Origin: an uncultured Prevotellaceae bacterium
Lineage (GTDB): Bacteria > Bacteroidota > Bacteroidia > Bacteroidales > Bacteroidaceae
Direction of reading: 5' to 3'
NCBI GenBank assembly: GCA_900318795.1
Contig: ONLU01000009.1
Span: 1-64,000, forward strand
DNA length: 64,000 nt
Positions 8,053 through 16,542 of this stretch are shown here, one piece after another. Each line of letters begins with the position of its first letter. Position 1 is the stretch's first letter. A model generated the notes under the pieces. It saw only the letters and a program-made list of their open reading frames with translations. It ran no database searches and was not told the DNA's origin. The translations under genes and the position numbers were made by a program.

Positions 8053-8084
8053 CGAAGGTACAAAGAAAAAACGAGTTGACCAAA
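8053..8084 (-). promoter_or_regulatory. Promoter of the MlaE-MlaF unit
   Basis: On the minus strand TTTG (8081-8084), 20 bases, then TACCTTCG (8053-8060), a one-base variant of TAnnTTTG. The -33 element lies in the loop of the preceding terminator. The ATG follows the box by eight bases. Confidence 0.55.
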
Positions 8085-8101
8085 TAGTCAGCTCGTTTTT
8101 T
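8066..8101. terminator. Terminator downstream of the FadL-like gene
   Basis: The arms cgagttgac (8072-8080) and gtcagctcg (8087-8095) pair with one G-U and are flanked by A6 and T6. On the minus strand it ends the FadL-like gene. Confidence 0.75.
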
Positions 8102-8124
8102 ATCAGCTCGTCATTTGATTAGCC

Positions 8125-9471
8125 TTAGAATTTGTAGTCAATACCAACACCAATCACGTTGTTGGTGCGCGAGAAAGTCTCGGAGCCATAGGCTGTAGGC
8201 TTGGTATAGTCGCTGTAAAGGCTGATGAAGTAGCCGGCATTGAGGCGCACCTTATCGTTGATGTTCCATGCACCGCCCATGCCTATGCTCCAGCTGTCGC
8301 AGGCAAACGACGTGTCTTGTTGGTAGCCGTCGCTCAGACCGTAGTCGGTACGCTGGGTACCACAACTGACAGTGAACTTGTCGTTGATGTCATATTCTAC
8401 ACCTGCCAGAAATTCGTTAGTGCCGTGTTTGAGTTCTTCCTGTCGGTTGTTGGCCATCTTGGCATGTCTGTCATCGTAGAAATGATATTCGAGCGTGGCA
8501 CGCAATTTAGGTGTAAACTCATAGCCTGCAGCAATGGAGAGAAGGGCGGGCATATCGTAACGGGTGTGGGCTCCATCCTGATAAGGTGCGGTGTAAGCAC
8601 CTAGTTGCTGCTGAAGTGCTGCAAGTTTTGCAGGTGTGCCTTGAGGATCGGTCATGGTCATATACTCCACCAACTTGGCTCCCAGTCCCGCATCCAGAAT
8701 GTTTGTTTCGTTCTTGGGGTTGAGCTTGGTGCGGAATTCATAGCGGGCAGTGACTGTCAGTGGCCCTTGATGGTAGGCCAGGCTAATAAGTGGCGTAACG
8801 CCCCATCCTTTCTGGTCAACGTCGAGCAGAAGTTTGGCAACATCCCCAAACATGGGATGCTCAATAGCCTTGACGTGTCCCCGGTAGTAACCATCATAGT
8901 AGTTGGCACGGATACCGACTGCAGCAGACAGACAGTCAAGAATCTTGTAGGTAAAGTTGATTTGTCCGCCATAGATGTATTGTTTGCCCTTCATCTCAGA
9001 ATCCAACTTGTATTGGTCGGGTGTGAGTCCGTTGGCTGTAAGCATGCTCTGCAGGAGTACATTGAACATGGGCACACCTTCCTTGTACTCAACGAAGCCG
9101 CCGCTACCGACAATGCCTATCATGGCAGAGACGGCCCAACGGTCTTGCTTGTAGGATGCGAAGAGGGCTGGTACAATGGGGGCAGAGGCCTTGCCTTCAT
9201 ACTTATGTTCGCCAACACCTGTGATATTGGCATTGATGTCGCGGAACTGCCAGGGTTTCTGGAAGTTTAGCGACAGTTGCCAACCCTCATGGCCCCAAGC
9301 CAGTCCGGCTGGGTTTGAGTAGGCAGCATCGATTTCAAAAGTTGCGCCTCGGGCCATCATGCGGTCGAAGGCGATGTGATAGTTCGTGTTAGTCATCAGT
9401 CCGCCTGCCTGGGCGGCGATGGCACTCCCGGCGAGTGCCATCAGCAGCATTGTTTTCTTCATATATTTCAT
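8125..9471 (-). CDS. Outer-membrane transport protein, OmpP1/FadL/TodX family
   Basis: The 448-residue protein has a signal peptide (MKYMKKTMLLMALAGSAIAA, cut before GGLMTN) and the FadL N-terminal hatch signature ARGATFEIDAAYSNPAGLAW near residues 40-59. The remainder is alternating beta-strands ending in a terminal Phe (IGVGIDYKF). FadL-type barrels take up hydrophobic compounds such as fatty acids across the outer membrane. The start at 9471 keeps the signal peptide and lies 21 bases after the -7 box; the longer frame from 9495 overlaps the promoter. The substrate is unknown. Confidence 0.88.
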   Translation of the reverse strand: MKYMKKTMLLMALAGSAIAAQAGGLMTNTNYHIAFDRMMARGATFEIDAAYSNPAGLAWGHEGWQLSLNFQKPWQFRDINANITGVGEHKYEGKASAPIVPALFASYKQDRWAVSAMIGIVGSGGFVEYKEGVPMFNVLLQSMLTANGLTPDQYKLDSEMKGKQYIYGGQINFTYKILDCLSAAVGIRANYYDGYYRGHVKAIEHPMFGDVAKLLLDVDQKGWGVTPLISLAYHQGPLTVTARYEFRTKLNPKNETNILDAGLGAKLVEYMTMTDPQGTPAKLAALQQQLGAYTAPYQDGAHTRYDMPALLSIAAGYEFTPKLRATLEYHFYDDRHAKMANNRQEELKHGTNEFLAGVEYDINDKFTVSCGTQRTDYGLSDGYQQDTSFACDSWSIGMGGAWNINDKVRLNAGYFISLYSDYTKPTAYGSETFSRTNNVIGVGIDYKF

Positions 9472-9492
9472 AATGGTTGATGAATGATGGTG

Positions 9493-9500
9493 CAAAGGTA
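9493..9500 (-). promoter_or_regulatory. -7 box (TACCTTTG) of the FadL-like gene
   Basis: The minus-strand TACCTTTG lies 21 bases before the ATG at 9471. The -33 element is weak. Confidence 0.55.
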
Positions 9501-9670
9501 CGACATTTAATTGAAATAGACGAACAATTGGAGAGTATTTTTCTGAAAACGAACAAAAATCGCCCCTTCCACCGCCCTCTTAAAGATCCTATAAGACTTG
9601 ATATACATTATTATTTAATAGGAAAGATATTTTTTTGCGAGAAACGTGTGGCAGTATGGAGTCTTTTTTG

Positions 9671-9678
9671 TAACTTTG
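9671..9678 (+). promoter_or_regulatory. -7 box (TAACTTTG) of the purH/mre unit
   Basis: TAACTTTG fits TAnnTTTG and lies 41 bases before the ATG at 9720. Confidence 0.6.
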
Positions 9679-9719
9679 CAGTCCAAATCCATAGAACCAA
9701 TATAACGTTATATCAAAAA

Positions 9720-10316
9720 ATGGCAGACAAGAAAACAATCAAGACAGCGCTCATCTCCGTATTCCACAAGGACGGACTGGAGGAGTTGCTCAAGAAGTTG
9801 AACGACGAGGGCGTAAAGTTCCTGTCGACGGGTGGAACACAGACCTTTATTGAGTCTTTGGGCTATCCGTGTGAGAAGGTAGAGAATGTGACGACCTATC
9901 CATCCATTCTGGGTGGTCGTGTGAAGACGCTGCATCCCAAGGTGTTTGGAGGCATTTTGGGCCGTCGTGAGTTAGAAGGCGACCGTGAGCAGATGGCCAA
10001 GTATGAAATTCCGGAAATCGACTTGGTTATCGTTGACTTGTATCCCTTTGAACAGACGGTTGCCAGTGGCGCCTCCGAGGAGGATATCATTGAGAAAATC
10101 GACATTGGCGGCATATCTTTAATTCGTGCTGGTGCCAAGAATTTCAACGATGTGGTGATTGTCCCCTCGAAAGCAGAGTACGGTTTGTTGCTGGATATCC
10201 TGAATGAGCAGGGCGCAGAGACTACTAAGGCACAGCGCCGCGAGTTTGCTACCCGTGCCTTTGGTGTAAGTTCACACTATGATACCGCCATTCATGCTTG
10301 GTTTGAGAAGAAGTAA
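9720..10316 (+). CDS. purH: IMP cyclohydrolase (stand-alone N-terminal domain of PurH)
   Basis: The 198-residue protein is the MGS-like cyclohydrolase half of PurH: LLSTGG-type motif KFLSTGGTQTFIESLG, GRVKTLHPKVFGGILGRR, DLVIVDLYPFEQTV and IDIGGISLIRAGAKN. It closes FAICAR to IMP, the last step of purine synthesis. Most PurH proteins are about 510 residues and also carry AICAR transformylase. Here the frame ends cleanly after the domain (SSHYDTAIHAWFEKK) and mreB follows 29 bases later, so the transformylase must be encoded elsewhere. The start ATG follows the promoter by 41 bases. Confidence 0.9.
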   Translation: MADKKTIKTALISVFHKDGLEELLKKLNDEGVKFLSTGGTQTFIESLGYPCEKVENVTTYPSILGGRVKTLHPKVFGGILGRRELEGDREQMAKYEIPEIDLVIVDLYPFEQTVASGASEEDIIEKIDIGGISLIRAGAKNFNDVVIVPSKAEYGLLLDILNEQGAETTKAQRREFATRAFGVSSHYDTAIHAWFEKK

Positions 10317-10345
10317 AAAGTTAAAAGGTAAAAAGGAAAAGAATA

Positions 10346-11368
10346 ATGGGATTTTTTAGTTTTGTCCAAGAGATTGCCATGGACTTGGGTACGGCCAACA
10401 CCATCATTATCAGTGATGACAAGATTGTTGTTGACGAACCCTCAGTAGTTGCGCTGGACCGCCATACAGACAAGATGATTGCCGTGGGTGAGAAGGCCAA
10501 GATGATGTATGAGAAGACGCACGACAATATCCGCACGGTGCGCCCTTTGAGAGACGGTGTGATAGCCGACTTCTCTGCTTGTGAGCAGATGATGCGCGGA
10601 CTGATTCGTATGGTGCACACAGGTCACCGCCTGTTCTCGCCTTCGTTGCGTATGGTGATTGGTGTGCCTTCAGGCTCTACCGAGGTTGAGTTGCGAGCAG
10701 TGCGTGACTCTGCGGAGCACGCTGACGGACGTGACGTCTATTTGATATTCGAGCCTATGGCAGCCGCTATAGGTATTGGTATTGATGTAGAGGCCCCAGA
10801 GGGCAACATGATTGTAGACATCGGTGGCGGTTCTACCGAGATTGCCGTCATTTCGTTAGGTGGTATCGTTAGCAACAACAGTATTCGTACTGCCGGCGAT
10901 GACCTTACTTTTGATATACAGGAATATATGTCGCGTCAGCACAATGTCAAGGTGTCAGAGCGTATGGCTGAGCGTATTAAGATTGCCGTAGGTTCTGCAC
11001 TGACAGACTTGGGTGATGAGGCTCCTGAGGACTATGTGGTACACGGCCCGAACCGCATCACGGCACTGCCTATGGAGGTGCCCGTATGCTATCAGGAGGT
11101 GGCCCACTGCCTGGATAAGACCGTTGCCAAGATAGAGAATGCCGTTCTCTCTGCTTTGGAGAATACTCCTCCCGAGTTGTATGCTGATATCGTGAAGAAC
11201 GGTATCTGGTTGACAGGTGGTGGTGCTTTGCTGCGTGGTCTTGACAGCCGTTTGGAGTCGAAGATCAATATTCCCTTCCATATAGCCGAGGATCCGTTGC
11301 ACTCTGTAGCCAAGGGCGCAGGCGTTGCATTGAAGAACGTGGACCGTTTCTCGTTCCTGATGCGATAA
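10346..11368 (+). CDS. mreB: Rod shape-determining protein MreB
   Basis: This is an actin-like ATPase that organises lateral wall synthesis at the inner membrane. The 340-residue protein shows the phosphate-1 motif AMDLGTANTII, the phosphate-2 motif IVDIGGGSTEIAVIS, the adenosine region LTGGGALLRGLD and an amphipathic N-terminal MGFFSFVQE. Length and motifs are normal. It opens the mreBCD-PBP2-rodA operon, which probably also includes the upstream IMP cyclohydrolase gene. Confidence 0.97.
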   Translation: MGFFSFVQEIAMDLGTANTIIISDDKIVVDEPSVVALDRHTDKMIAVGEKAKMMYEKTHDNIRTVRPLRDGVIADFSACEQMMRGLIRMVHTGHRLFSPSLRMVIGVPSGSTEVELRAVRDSAEHADGRDVYLIFEPMAAAIGIGIDVEAPEGNMIVDIGGGSTEIAVISLGGIVSNNSIRTAGDDLTFDIQEYMSRQHNVKVSERMAERIKIAVGSALTDLGDEAPEDYVVHGPNRITALPMEVPVCYQEVAHCLDKTVAKIENAVLSALENTPPELYADIVKNGIWLTGGGALLRGLDSRLESKINIPFHIAEDPLHSVAKGAGVALKNVDRFSFLMR

Positions 11369-11374
11369 TACGCG

Positions 11375-12244
11375 ATGGAGAACCTGCTGGAATTCCTCAG
11401 TAAGCATTTCCATTGGGTTCTGTTCGTAGTGCTTGAAGTGTTGAGCATCGTACTCCTGTTCCAGTTTAACAGCTACCAGAACAGCGTATGGTTTTCATCT
11501 GCCAGTTTGATGGCAGGCAAAGTCTACGAATGGAATTCCGCTGTGGAAACCTTCTTCTCATTGACGAAAGTGAATGAGGGCTTGACTCGTCGTAACTTCT
11601 ATTTAGAGCGGCAGGTCAGTCAGTTGCGTCGTTTGTATAACGAAGCTAACGAGCATCAGAGTGATGAGGAACGGCAGGAGTTGGAAAAGTTGTCACGCTA
11701 CAAACTGATAGATGCTAAGGTCGTCAGCAATGAGGTACATCGTGCCAACAATCTGTTGACCATAGACAAGGGATCCAAGGACAGCGTTGAAGTCGGCATG
11801 GGTGTTGCCTGCGGACAAGGTGTCGTAGGAGTCGTGTATCTGACCTCCGACCACTATAGTATTGTGATTCCCGTGTTGAACGTCAAGGCTTCGCGCATCA
11901 GTTGTGCTATTCGCAACCGTGGCTATTTTGGCGTTTTGTGCTGGGACGGTAAGGATGCCGGCTATGCCTATGTGGACAGGATACCCCGTCATGCTCGTTT
12001 TAAACGCGGTGAGTGGGTTGAGACCAATGGCTATAGCAGCATCTTTCCTGCTGGTGTCTTGGTGGGGCAAATCAAGGAAGTCTATAACTCCCGCGACGGA
12101 CTGTCCTTTCGCCTGAAGGTGCGTTTGTCTACCGATTTCGGCCATTTGCGCGATGTGGTGGTCATCAGTGACAAGACTATAGGTGAACAGCTGCGCCTGA
12201 TGCAGGCTGCTCGTGACTCATTGAAACTGAACGTACAAGAATGA
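11375..12244 (+). CDS. mreC: Rod shape-determining protein MreC
   Basis: The 289-residue bitopic protein has an N-terminal cytoplasmic stretch, one membrane segment (about 15-32), a coiled coil (about 65-110) and a C-terminal beta domain with the MreC core VVGVVYLTSDHYSIVIPVLN. In the elongasome it contacts PBP2 in the periplasm. It begins six bases after mreB and overlaps mreD by four bases (atga). Confidence 0.93.
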   Translation: MENLLEFLSKHFHWVLFVVLEVLSIVLLFQFNSYQNSVWFSSASLMAGKVYEWNSAVETFFSLTKVNEGLTRRNFYLERQVSQLRRLYNEANEHQSDEERQELEKLSRYKLIDAKVVSNEVHRANNLLTIDKGSKDSVEVGMGVACGQGVVGVVYLTSDHYSIVIPVLNVKASRISCAIRNRGYFGVLCWDGKDAGYAYVDRIPRHARFKRGEWVETNGYSSIFPAGVLVGQIKEVYNSRDGLSFRLKVRLSTDFGHLRDVVVISDKTIGEQLRLMQAARDSLKLNVQE

Positions 12245-12741
12245 CACAAGATTTCCTGAAACGGGCCGGTTGGTTCTTGGTCTTTGTGCTGGCACAGGCC
12301 ATGGTGCTGGGTCGTATCCATCTGTTTGGGGTGGCTACGCCCTTGCTCTATGTGTACTTTGTCACACAACAGCCACGTAACTACCCTAAGTGGGCCAGTC
12401 TGCTGTGGGGATTCATGATGGGACTATTGGTTGACATCTTCAGCAATACTCCAGGAATGGCATCTGCATCGTTGACACTCATTGCCGCTATACAGCCTTA
12501 TTATTTGGAGCTCTTTGTCCCCCGTGATGCGGCAGAGAACCTGCGACCTTCGCTGGCTGCGCTTGGTCCAGTCAAGTACTCCTATTACGTCATTCCCCTT
12601 GTTCTGTTCCATTGCTTGATGTTCTTTACGTTAGAACATTTCAGTTTCTTCAATATCCTGCATTGGGCACTTTGTGTCGTAGGCAGTGCCGTGTTGACGC
12701 TGGTATTGATATTTACTTTTGAAACGGTTAAATTGAGGTAA
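12241..12741 (+). CDS. mreD: Rod shape-determining protein MreD
   Basis: The 166-residue protein is almost wholly hydrophobic, with five to six predicted membrane segments. The sequence is weakly conserved, as usual in MreD, but FMMGLLVDIFSNTPGMASAS fits the family signature. Identity rests mainly on that and on its place between mreC and PBP2. Confidence 0.88.
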   Translation: MTQDFLKRAGWFLVFVLAQAMVLGRIHLFGVATPLLYVYFVTQQPRNYPKWASLLWGFMMGLLVDIFSNTPGMASASLTLIAAIQPYYLELFVPRDAAENLRPSLAALGPVKYSYYVIPLVLFHCLMFFTLEHFSFFNILHWALCVVGSAVLTLVLIFTFETVKLR

Positions 12742-12759
12742 CCGGCAAAAGGTGGGGCT

Positions 12760-14613
12760 ATGAGAGACTATAGCTTGGATAACAGACGCTATGTGATAGC
12801 AGGTGTGGCCGTTCTGATTGTAGTGGTCTACATCATCAGGCTGTTTATGCTCCAGATAACCAGTGACGACTATAAGAAGAGCGCAGACTCCAATGCCTTT
12901 CTCAAGAAGATAGAATATCCTGCCCGTGGCGGTATCTATGACCGTAACGGCAAGTTGTTGGTGTTTAACCAGCCTGCCTATGATATTATGGTGGTGATGA
13001 ACGAAGCCAAGGACCATCTAGATACCCTTGACCTCTGTGCGGCACTGAATATCAGTCGTGAAGAGTTTGACCGGCGCATGGCCAACATCAAGGATCGTGG
13101 CAAGAATCCGGGCTACTCACGCTTCACCCAACAAGTGTTCATGAACCAATTGTCCGAGGCCGACTTCTCCGTGTTTCAAGAAAAGATGTTCCGTTTTCCA
13201 GGCTTTTATGTCCAGCATCGTACCATTAGGCAGTATGAATATCCGGTGGCTGCTCATGTGTTGGGAGATGTGGGAGAGGTGTCTCCTGCCGACATCGAGG
13301 CAGACGACTATTATCAGCCTGGCGACTATATAGGTAAGCTGGGCATTGAGCGAAGTTATGAGAAGCAGTTGAGGGGTGTCAAGGGTATGCAGATTTTGTT
13401 GCGCGATGCTCACGGACGCGTGCAGGGACACTATCAGAACGGAAAGTTCGATCAAAGAGCACAAGCAGGCAAGAATCTTACGCTGGGCATTGACGTGGAA
13501 CTACAGAAACTGGGCGAGCGACTCATGGAGGGAAAAATTGGCAGTATCGTTGCCATAGAACCCTCGACGGGTGAGGTGCTCTGTATGGTTTCGTCGCCCT
13601 CATACGATCCCCGTATGATGGTAGGTCGCCAGCGCTCTAAGAGTCATCACATGCTGAGTCAAAACGTATGGAAACCCTTGCTGAACCGTAGCATCATGGG
13701 ACAATATCCCCCCGGCTCTACCTTCAAGACCACCCAGGGACTGGCGTTTTTGTCTGAGGGCATCATCCATCCCACCCAGACTGCATATCCGTGCGGACAC
13801 GGCTTCAACTACAAGGGGCTGCATGTCGGTTGCCATGGTCATGCTTCACCGTTATCCCTGGTGCCGGCTCTCTCTACGTCATGTAACGGCTACTTCTGTT
13901 GGGGACTCTACTACATGATCGGTGCCAAGGCAAAGTATGGCTCCGTACAGAATGCCATGAACAAGTGGCGTGACTATATGGTTTCGATGGGTTTTGGCTA
14001 CAAACTGGGTATCGATCTGCCTGGCGAGAAGCGTGGACTCATTCCCAATGCTCAGTTCTATGACAAAGCCTACAAGGGTTCCTGGAATGGCCTGACCATT
14101 ATTTCTATCGCCATCGGGCAGGGTGAGGTCAATGCGACCCCCTTGCAGATAGCCAATCTGGGTGCCACTATTGCCAATCGAGGTTGGTTTATCACTCCCC
14201 ATGTCGTCAAGAAAGTGCAGGGCGAGCCACTCGATACTGCTTTCACCCAGCGGCGCTATTCTATGGCGAAACGCGATGCCTATGACTATGTGGTGAAGGG
14301 TATGCGCGCATCGGCTACCGGTGGAACCTGTCATGAGTTGGCCAAATATGACTTTGTGGCTTGTGGTAAGACTGGTACGGCACAGAACCGTGGTCACGAC
14401 CACTCGGTATTTATGGGCTTTGCTCCAATGGACAATCCCAAGATAGCGGTGGCAGTCTATGTAGAGAATGGTGGCTGGGGTGCCACTTATGGTGTGCCCA
14501 TTGGAGGACTTATCATGGAACAGTATATTAACGGACATCTCTCGGAGACATCCATGAAGCGTGCCGAAGAGTTCCAAAACCGACATATTGCGTATGGCTC
14601 GACAAGCAGATAG
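12760..14613 (+). CDS. mrdA: Penicillin-binding protein 2 (elongation transpeptidase)
   Basis: The 617-residue protein has an N-terminal membrane anchor (about 9-29), a dimerisation domain and a transpeptidase domain with SxxK in PPGSTFKTTQG, SxN in STSCNGYF and KTG in CGKTGTAQN. PBP2 crosslinks peptidoglycan during rod elongation. It is placed with mreBCD upstream and rodA downstream, its polymerase partner, whose start lies inside its last 20 bases. Confidence 0.96.
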   Translation: MRDYSLDNRRYVIAGVAVLIVVVYIIRLFMLQITSDDYKKSADSNAFLKKIEYPARGGIYDRNGKLLVFNQPAYDIMVVMNEAKDHLDTLDLCAALNISREEFDRRMANIKDRGKNPGYSRFTQQVFMNQLSEADFSVFQEKMFRFPGFYVQHRTIRQYEYPVAAHVLGDVGEVSPADIEADDYYQPGDYIGKLGIERSYEKQLRGVKGMQILLRDAHGRVQGHYQNGKFDQRAQAGKNLTLGIDVELQKLGERLMEGKIGSIVAIEPSTGEVLCMVSSPSYDPRMMVGRQRSKSHHMLSQNVWKPLLNRSIMGQYPPGSTFKTTQGLAFLSEGIIHPTQTAYPCGHGFNYKGLHVGCHGHASPLSLVPALSTSCNGYFCWGLYYMIGAKAKYGSVQNAMNKWRDYMVSMGFGYKLGIDLPGEKRGLIPNAQFYDKAYKGSWNGLTIISIAIGQGEVNATPLQIANLGATIANRGWFITPHVVKKVQGEPLDTAFTQRRYSMAKRDAYDYVVKGMRASATGGTCHELAKYDFVACGKTGTAQNRGHDHSVFMGFAPMDNPKIAVAVYVENGGWGATYGVPIGGLIMEQYINGHLSETSMKRAEEFQNRHIAYGSTSR

Positions 14614-16057
14614 ACGACAGACCAGCGTTTGGCGGAGCATAGACTGGTTAACCATCATCATCTATATCGCCCTGCTCTCCTTCGGGTGGGTCAGCGTGTG
14701 TGGAGCCAGTTATTCTTATGGAGAGACGGATATCTTCTCGCTGGCTACGCGATCAGGCATGCAGATTGTCTGGATTGGTACCAGTATCATGTTAGGATTC
14801 ATCATCCTCATGCTGGATGACCGGTTCTATGACACCTTTGCCTATATCATCTATGGTTTGTTGTTATTGTTGCTTTTTGCCACTATCTTTAATCCGCATA
14901 GCATCAAAGGCTCCCGATCGTGGCTGGTATTGGGGCCTCTCAGACTGCAACCCGCAGAGTTTGCCAAGTTTGCTACAGCTTTGGCGCTGGCTAAGTTGAT
15001 GTCAACCTATGGTTATAACATTAACCAGTGGAAACACTTTGGTGCTACGCTGGCATTGATATTGCTGCCCATGTTGTGCATCGTGCTGCAGCGTGAGACC
15101 GGTTCGGCACTGGTCTATCTGGCTTTCTTCCTCATGTTCTATCGTGAAGGAATGCCGGGTAGTATACTCTTCACTGGTGTGGCCATGGTGGTATACTTTG
15201 TGGTGGGCATCCGCTATGCCGGGGTCTATATGGGCGATTCGCCAGCCTCAGTGGGTAAGTTCGCAGTGTTGTTGCTCATACAACTGTTCTCCATCGGCAT
15301 GGTATGGGTGTATTGCAACCACCGCATAGCTTGGCGTCTGGCGCTCTATTGCATAGGCATCACGCTGGCATCGATGCTGTTTCTGCGGCTGCCTTTCAAT
15401 GTTGTGTATGTTCAGTTGGCCATGCTGGTTATTTTGGTGGGTTACCTGTTGTGGCTGGGACTTGGCACCCGTATCAGGGAATATTTCTTTATTGCCCTCT
15501 TTGCCATAGGCTCTGCCTCGTTCTTCTATGCTGCCGACTTCATCATGCAGAACGTGATGGAGCCTCACCAGCGTTCGCGCATCAATGTGCTGCTGGGCTT
15601 GGATGAGGATCTGCGTGGTGCAGGCTATAACGTTCACCAATCGGAGATTGCCATCGGTTCCGGAGGACTGGAGGGTAAGGGGTTCCTGAATGGTACGCAG
15701 ACCAAGCTGAAGTTTGTTCCAGAGCAGGATACCGACTTCATCTTCTGTACCGTGGGCGAGGAGGAAGGTTTTGTGGGGTCAGCAGGAGTCCTGTTGCTGT
15801 TTCTGGCTTTGATACTCCGGTTGTTACATTTGGCTGAGCGGCAGGTGTTCCGTTTCGGACGGGTCTATGGCTACTGCGTGCTGAGCATCTTCCTTTTCCA
15901 TGTGTTTATCAATGTCGGCATGGTGTTGGGACTGACTCCAGTCATCGGTATTCCGTTGCCGTTCTTCAGCTATGGCGGTTCGTCGTTATGGGGCTTTACC
16001 CTGTTGTTGTTTATTTTCCTGAGAATCGACGCAAGCCGTAACCTTGTGCGTTCATAG
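14594..16057 (+). CDS. rodA: Rod shape-determining protein RodA (SEDS glycosyltransferase)
   Basis: RodA polymerises glycan strands from lipid II with PBP2. The 487-residue protein has about ten membrane segments, the motif GSRSWLVLGPLRLQPAEFAK, and a final loop NVGMVLGLTPVIGIPLPFFS followed by YGGSS, the SEDS signature. The large extramembrane loop carries QSEIAIGSGGLEGKGF. The start is set at MARQADRRQ (14594); the upstream ATG at 14561 would only add residues inside the PBP2 gene. It ends the elongasome operon, 11 bases from the convergent gldH. Confidence 0.95.
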   Translation: MARQADRRQTSVWRSIDWLTIIIYIALLSFGWVSVCGASYSYGETDIFSLATRSGMQIVWIGTSIMLGFIILMLDDRFYDTFAYIIYGLLLLLLFATIFNPHSIKGSRSWLVLGPLRLQPAEFAKFATALALAKLMSTYGYNINQWKHFGATLALILLPMLCIVLQRETGSALVYLAFFLMFYREGMPGSILFTGVAMVVYFVVGIRYAGVYMGDSPASVGKFAVLLLIQLFSIGMVWVYCNHRIAWRLALYCIGITLASMLFLRLPFNVVYVQLAMLVILVGYLLWLGLGTRIREYFFIALFAIGSASFFYAADFIMQNVMEPHQRSRINVLLGLDEDLRGAGYNVHQSEIAIGSGGLEGKGFLNGTQTKLKFVPEQDTDFIFCTVGEEEGFVGSAGVLLLFLALILRLLHLAERQVFRFGRVYGYCVLSIFLFHVFINVGMVLGLTPVIGIPLPFFSYGGSSLWGFTLLLFIFLRIDASRNLVRS

Positions 16058-16068
16058 TTGCCATCGTT

Positions 16069-16542
16069 TTACTTTCTGCTCAGGCGGATGCCGACATCAC
16101 TGATGCCAGGCAGGATTTCACGTTTCATGTCGTGGCGGACTACGATGTGCAGACGCTCACCTGTGGCCAGTGACAGCGTGGTCAGCGGAAAACGGTACTG
16201 ATAGTGGCTGATACCTTGTCCCATGGCATTTCCTAAGTGGTCTATCAGTTTGCAGTCGAGCGTGTCGTAGCGTTGCTTGTGCGAAGGCAGTACTTCTTGT
16301 TCCACCACCAGTTGAAGCCCCGTGAAGGGATAGTCGGAACTGATGCGTATGCCCACCTCTTCCATGTAATCTCCCGTCAGTCTGATGGTGTCCGTCTGGA
16401 AGTTCAGAGTGTCATTCTTCTCCCAGCCTTTGAGCGACAAGTGCTCAAAGTGGTTGTAGACGGTGTTCTCGTCGCACGATGCCAGCAGCAGCACGAGGAA
16501 TACTGCTATATAATATAATAAGGTGTATTTATGTCTGGGCAT
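16069..16542 (-). CDS. gldH: Gliding motility lipoprotein GldH
   Basis: The 157-residue protein has a lipoprotein signal ending in LLASC and the GldH body (VYNHFEHLSLKGWEKNDTLNF near the start, LPGISDVGIRLSRK at the end). GldH is conserved in Bacteroidota, including non-gliding ones, and its exact role is unresolved. The start at 16542 overlaps the end of ricT by 14 bases; the ricT-gldH order is typical for the phylum. Confidence 0.88.
   Translation of the reverse strand: MPRHKYTLLYYIAVFLVLLLASCDENTVYNHFEHLSLKGWEKNDTLNFQTDTIRLTGDYMEEVGIRISSDYPFTGLQLVVEQEVLPSHKQRYDTLDCKLIDHLGNAMGQGISHYQYRFPLTTLSLATGERLHIVVRHDMKREILPGISDVGIRLSRK

Noticed and set aside
8605-9270. A 221-residue plus-strand frame opposite the FadL-like gene
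   Set aside because: Shadow of the FadL-like coding sequence; no promoter and no family resemblance.
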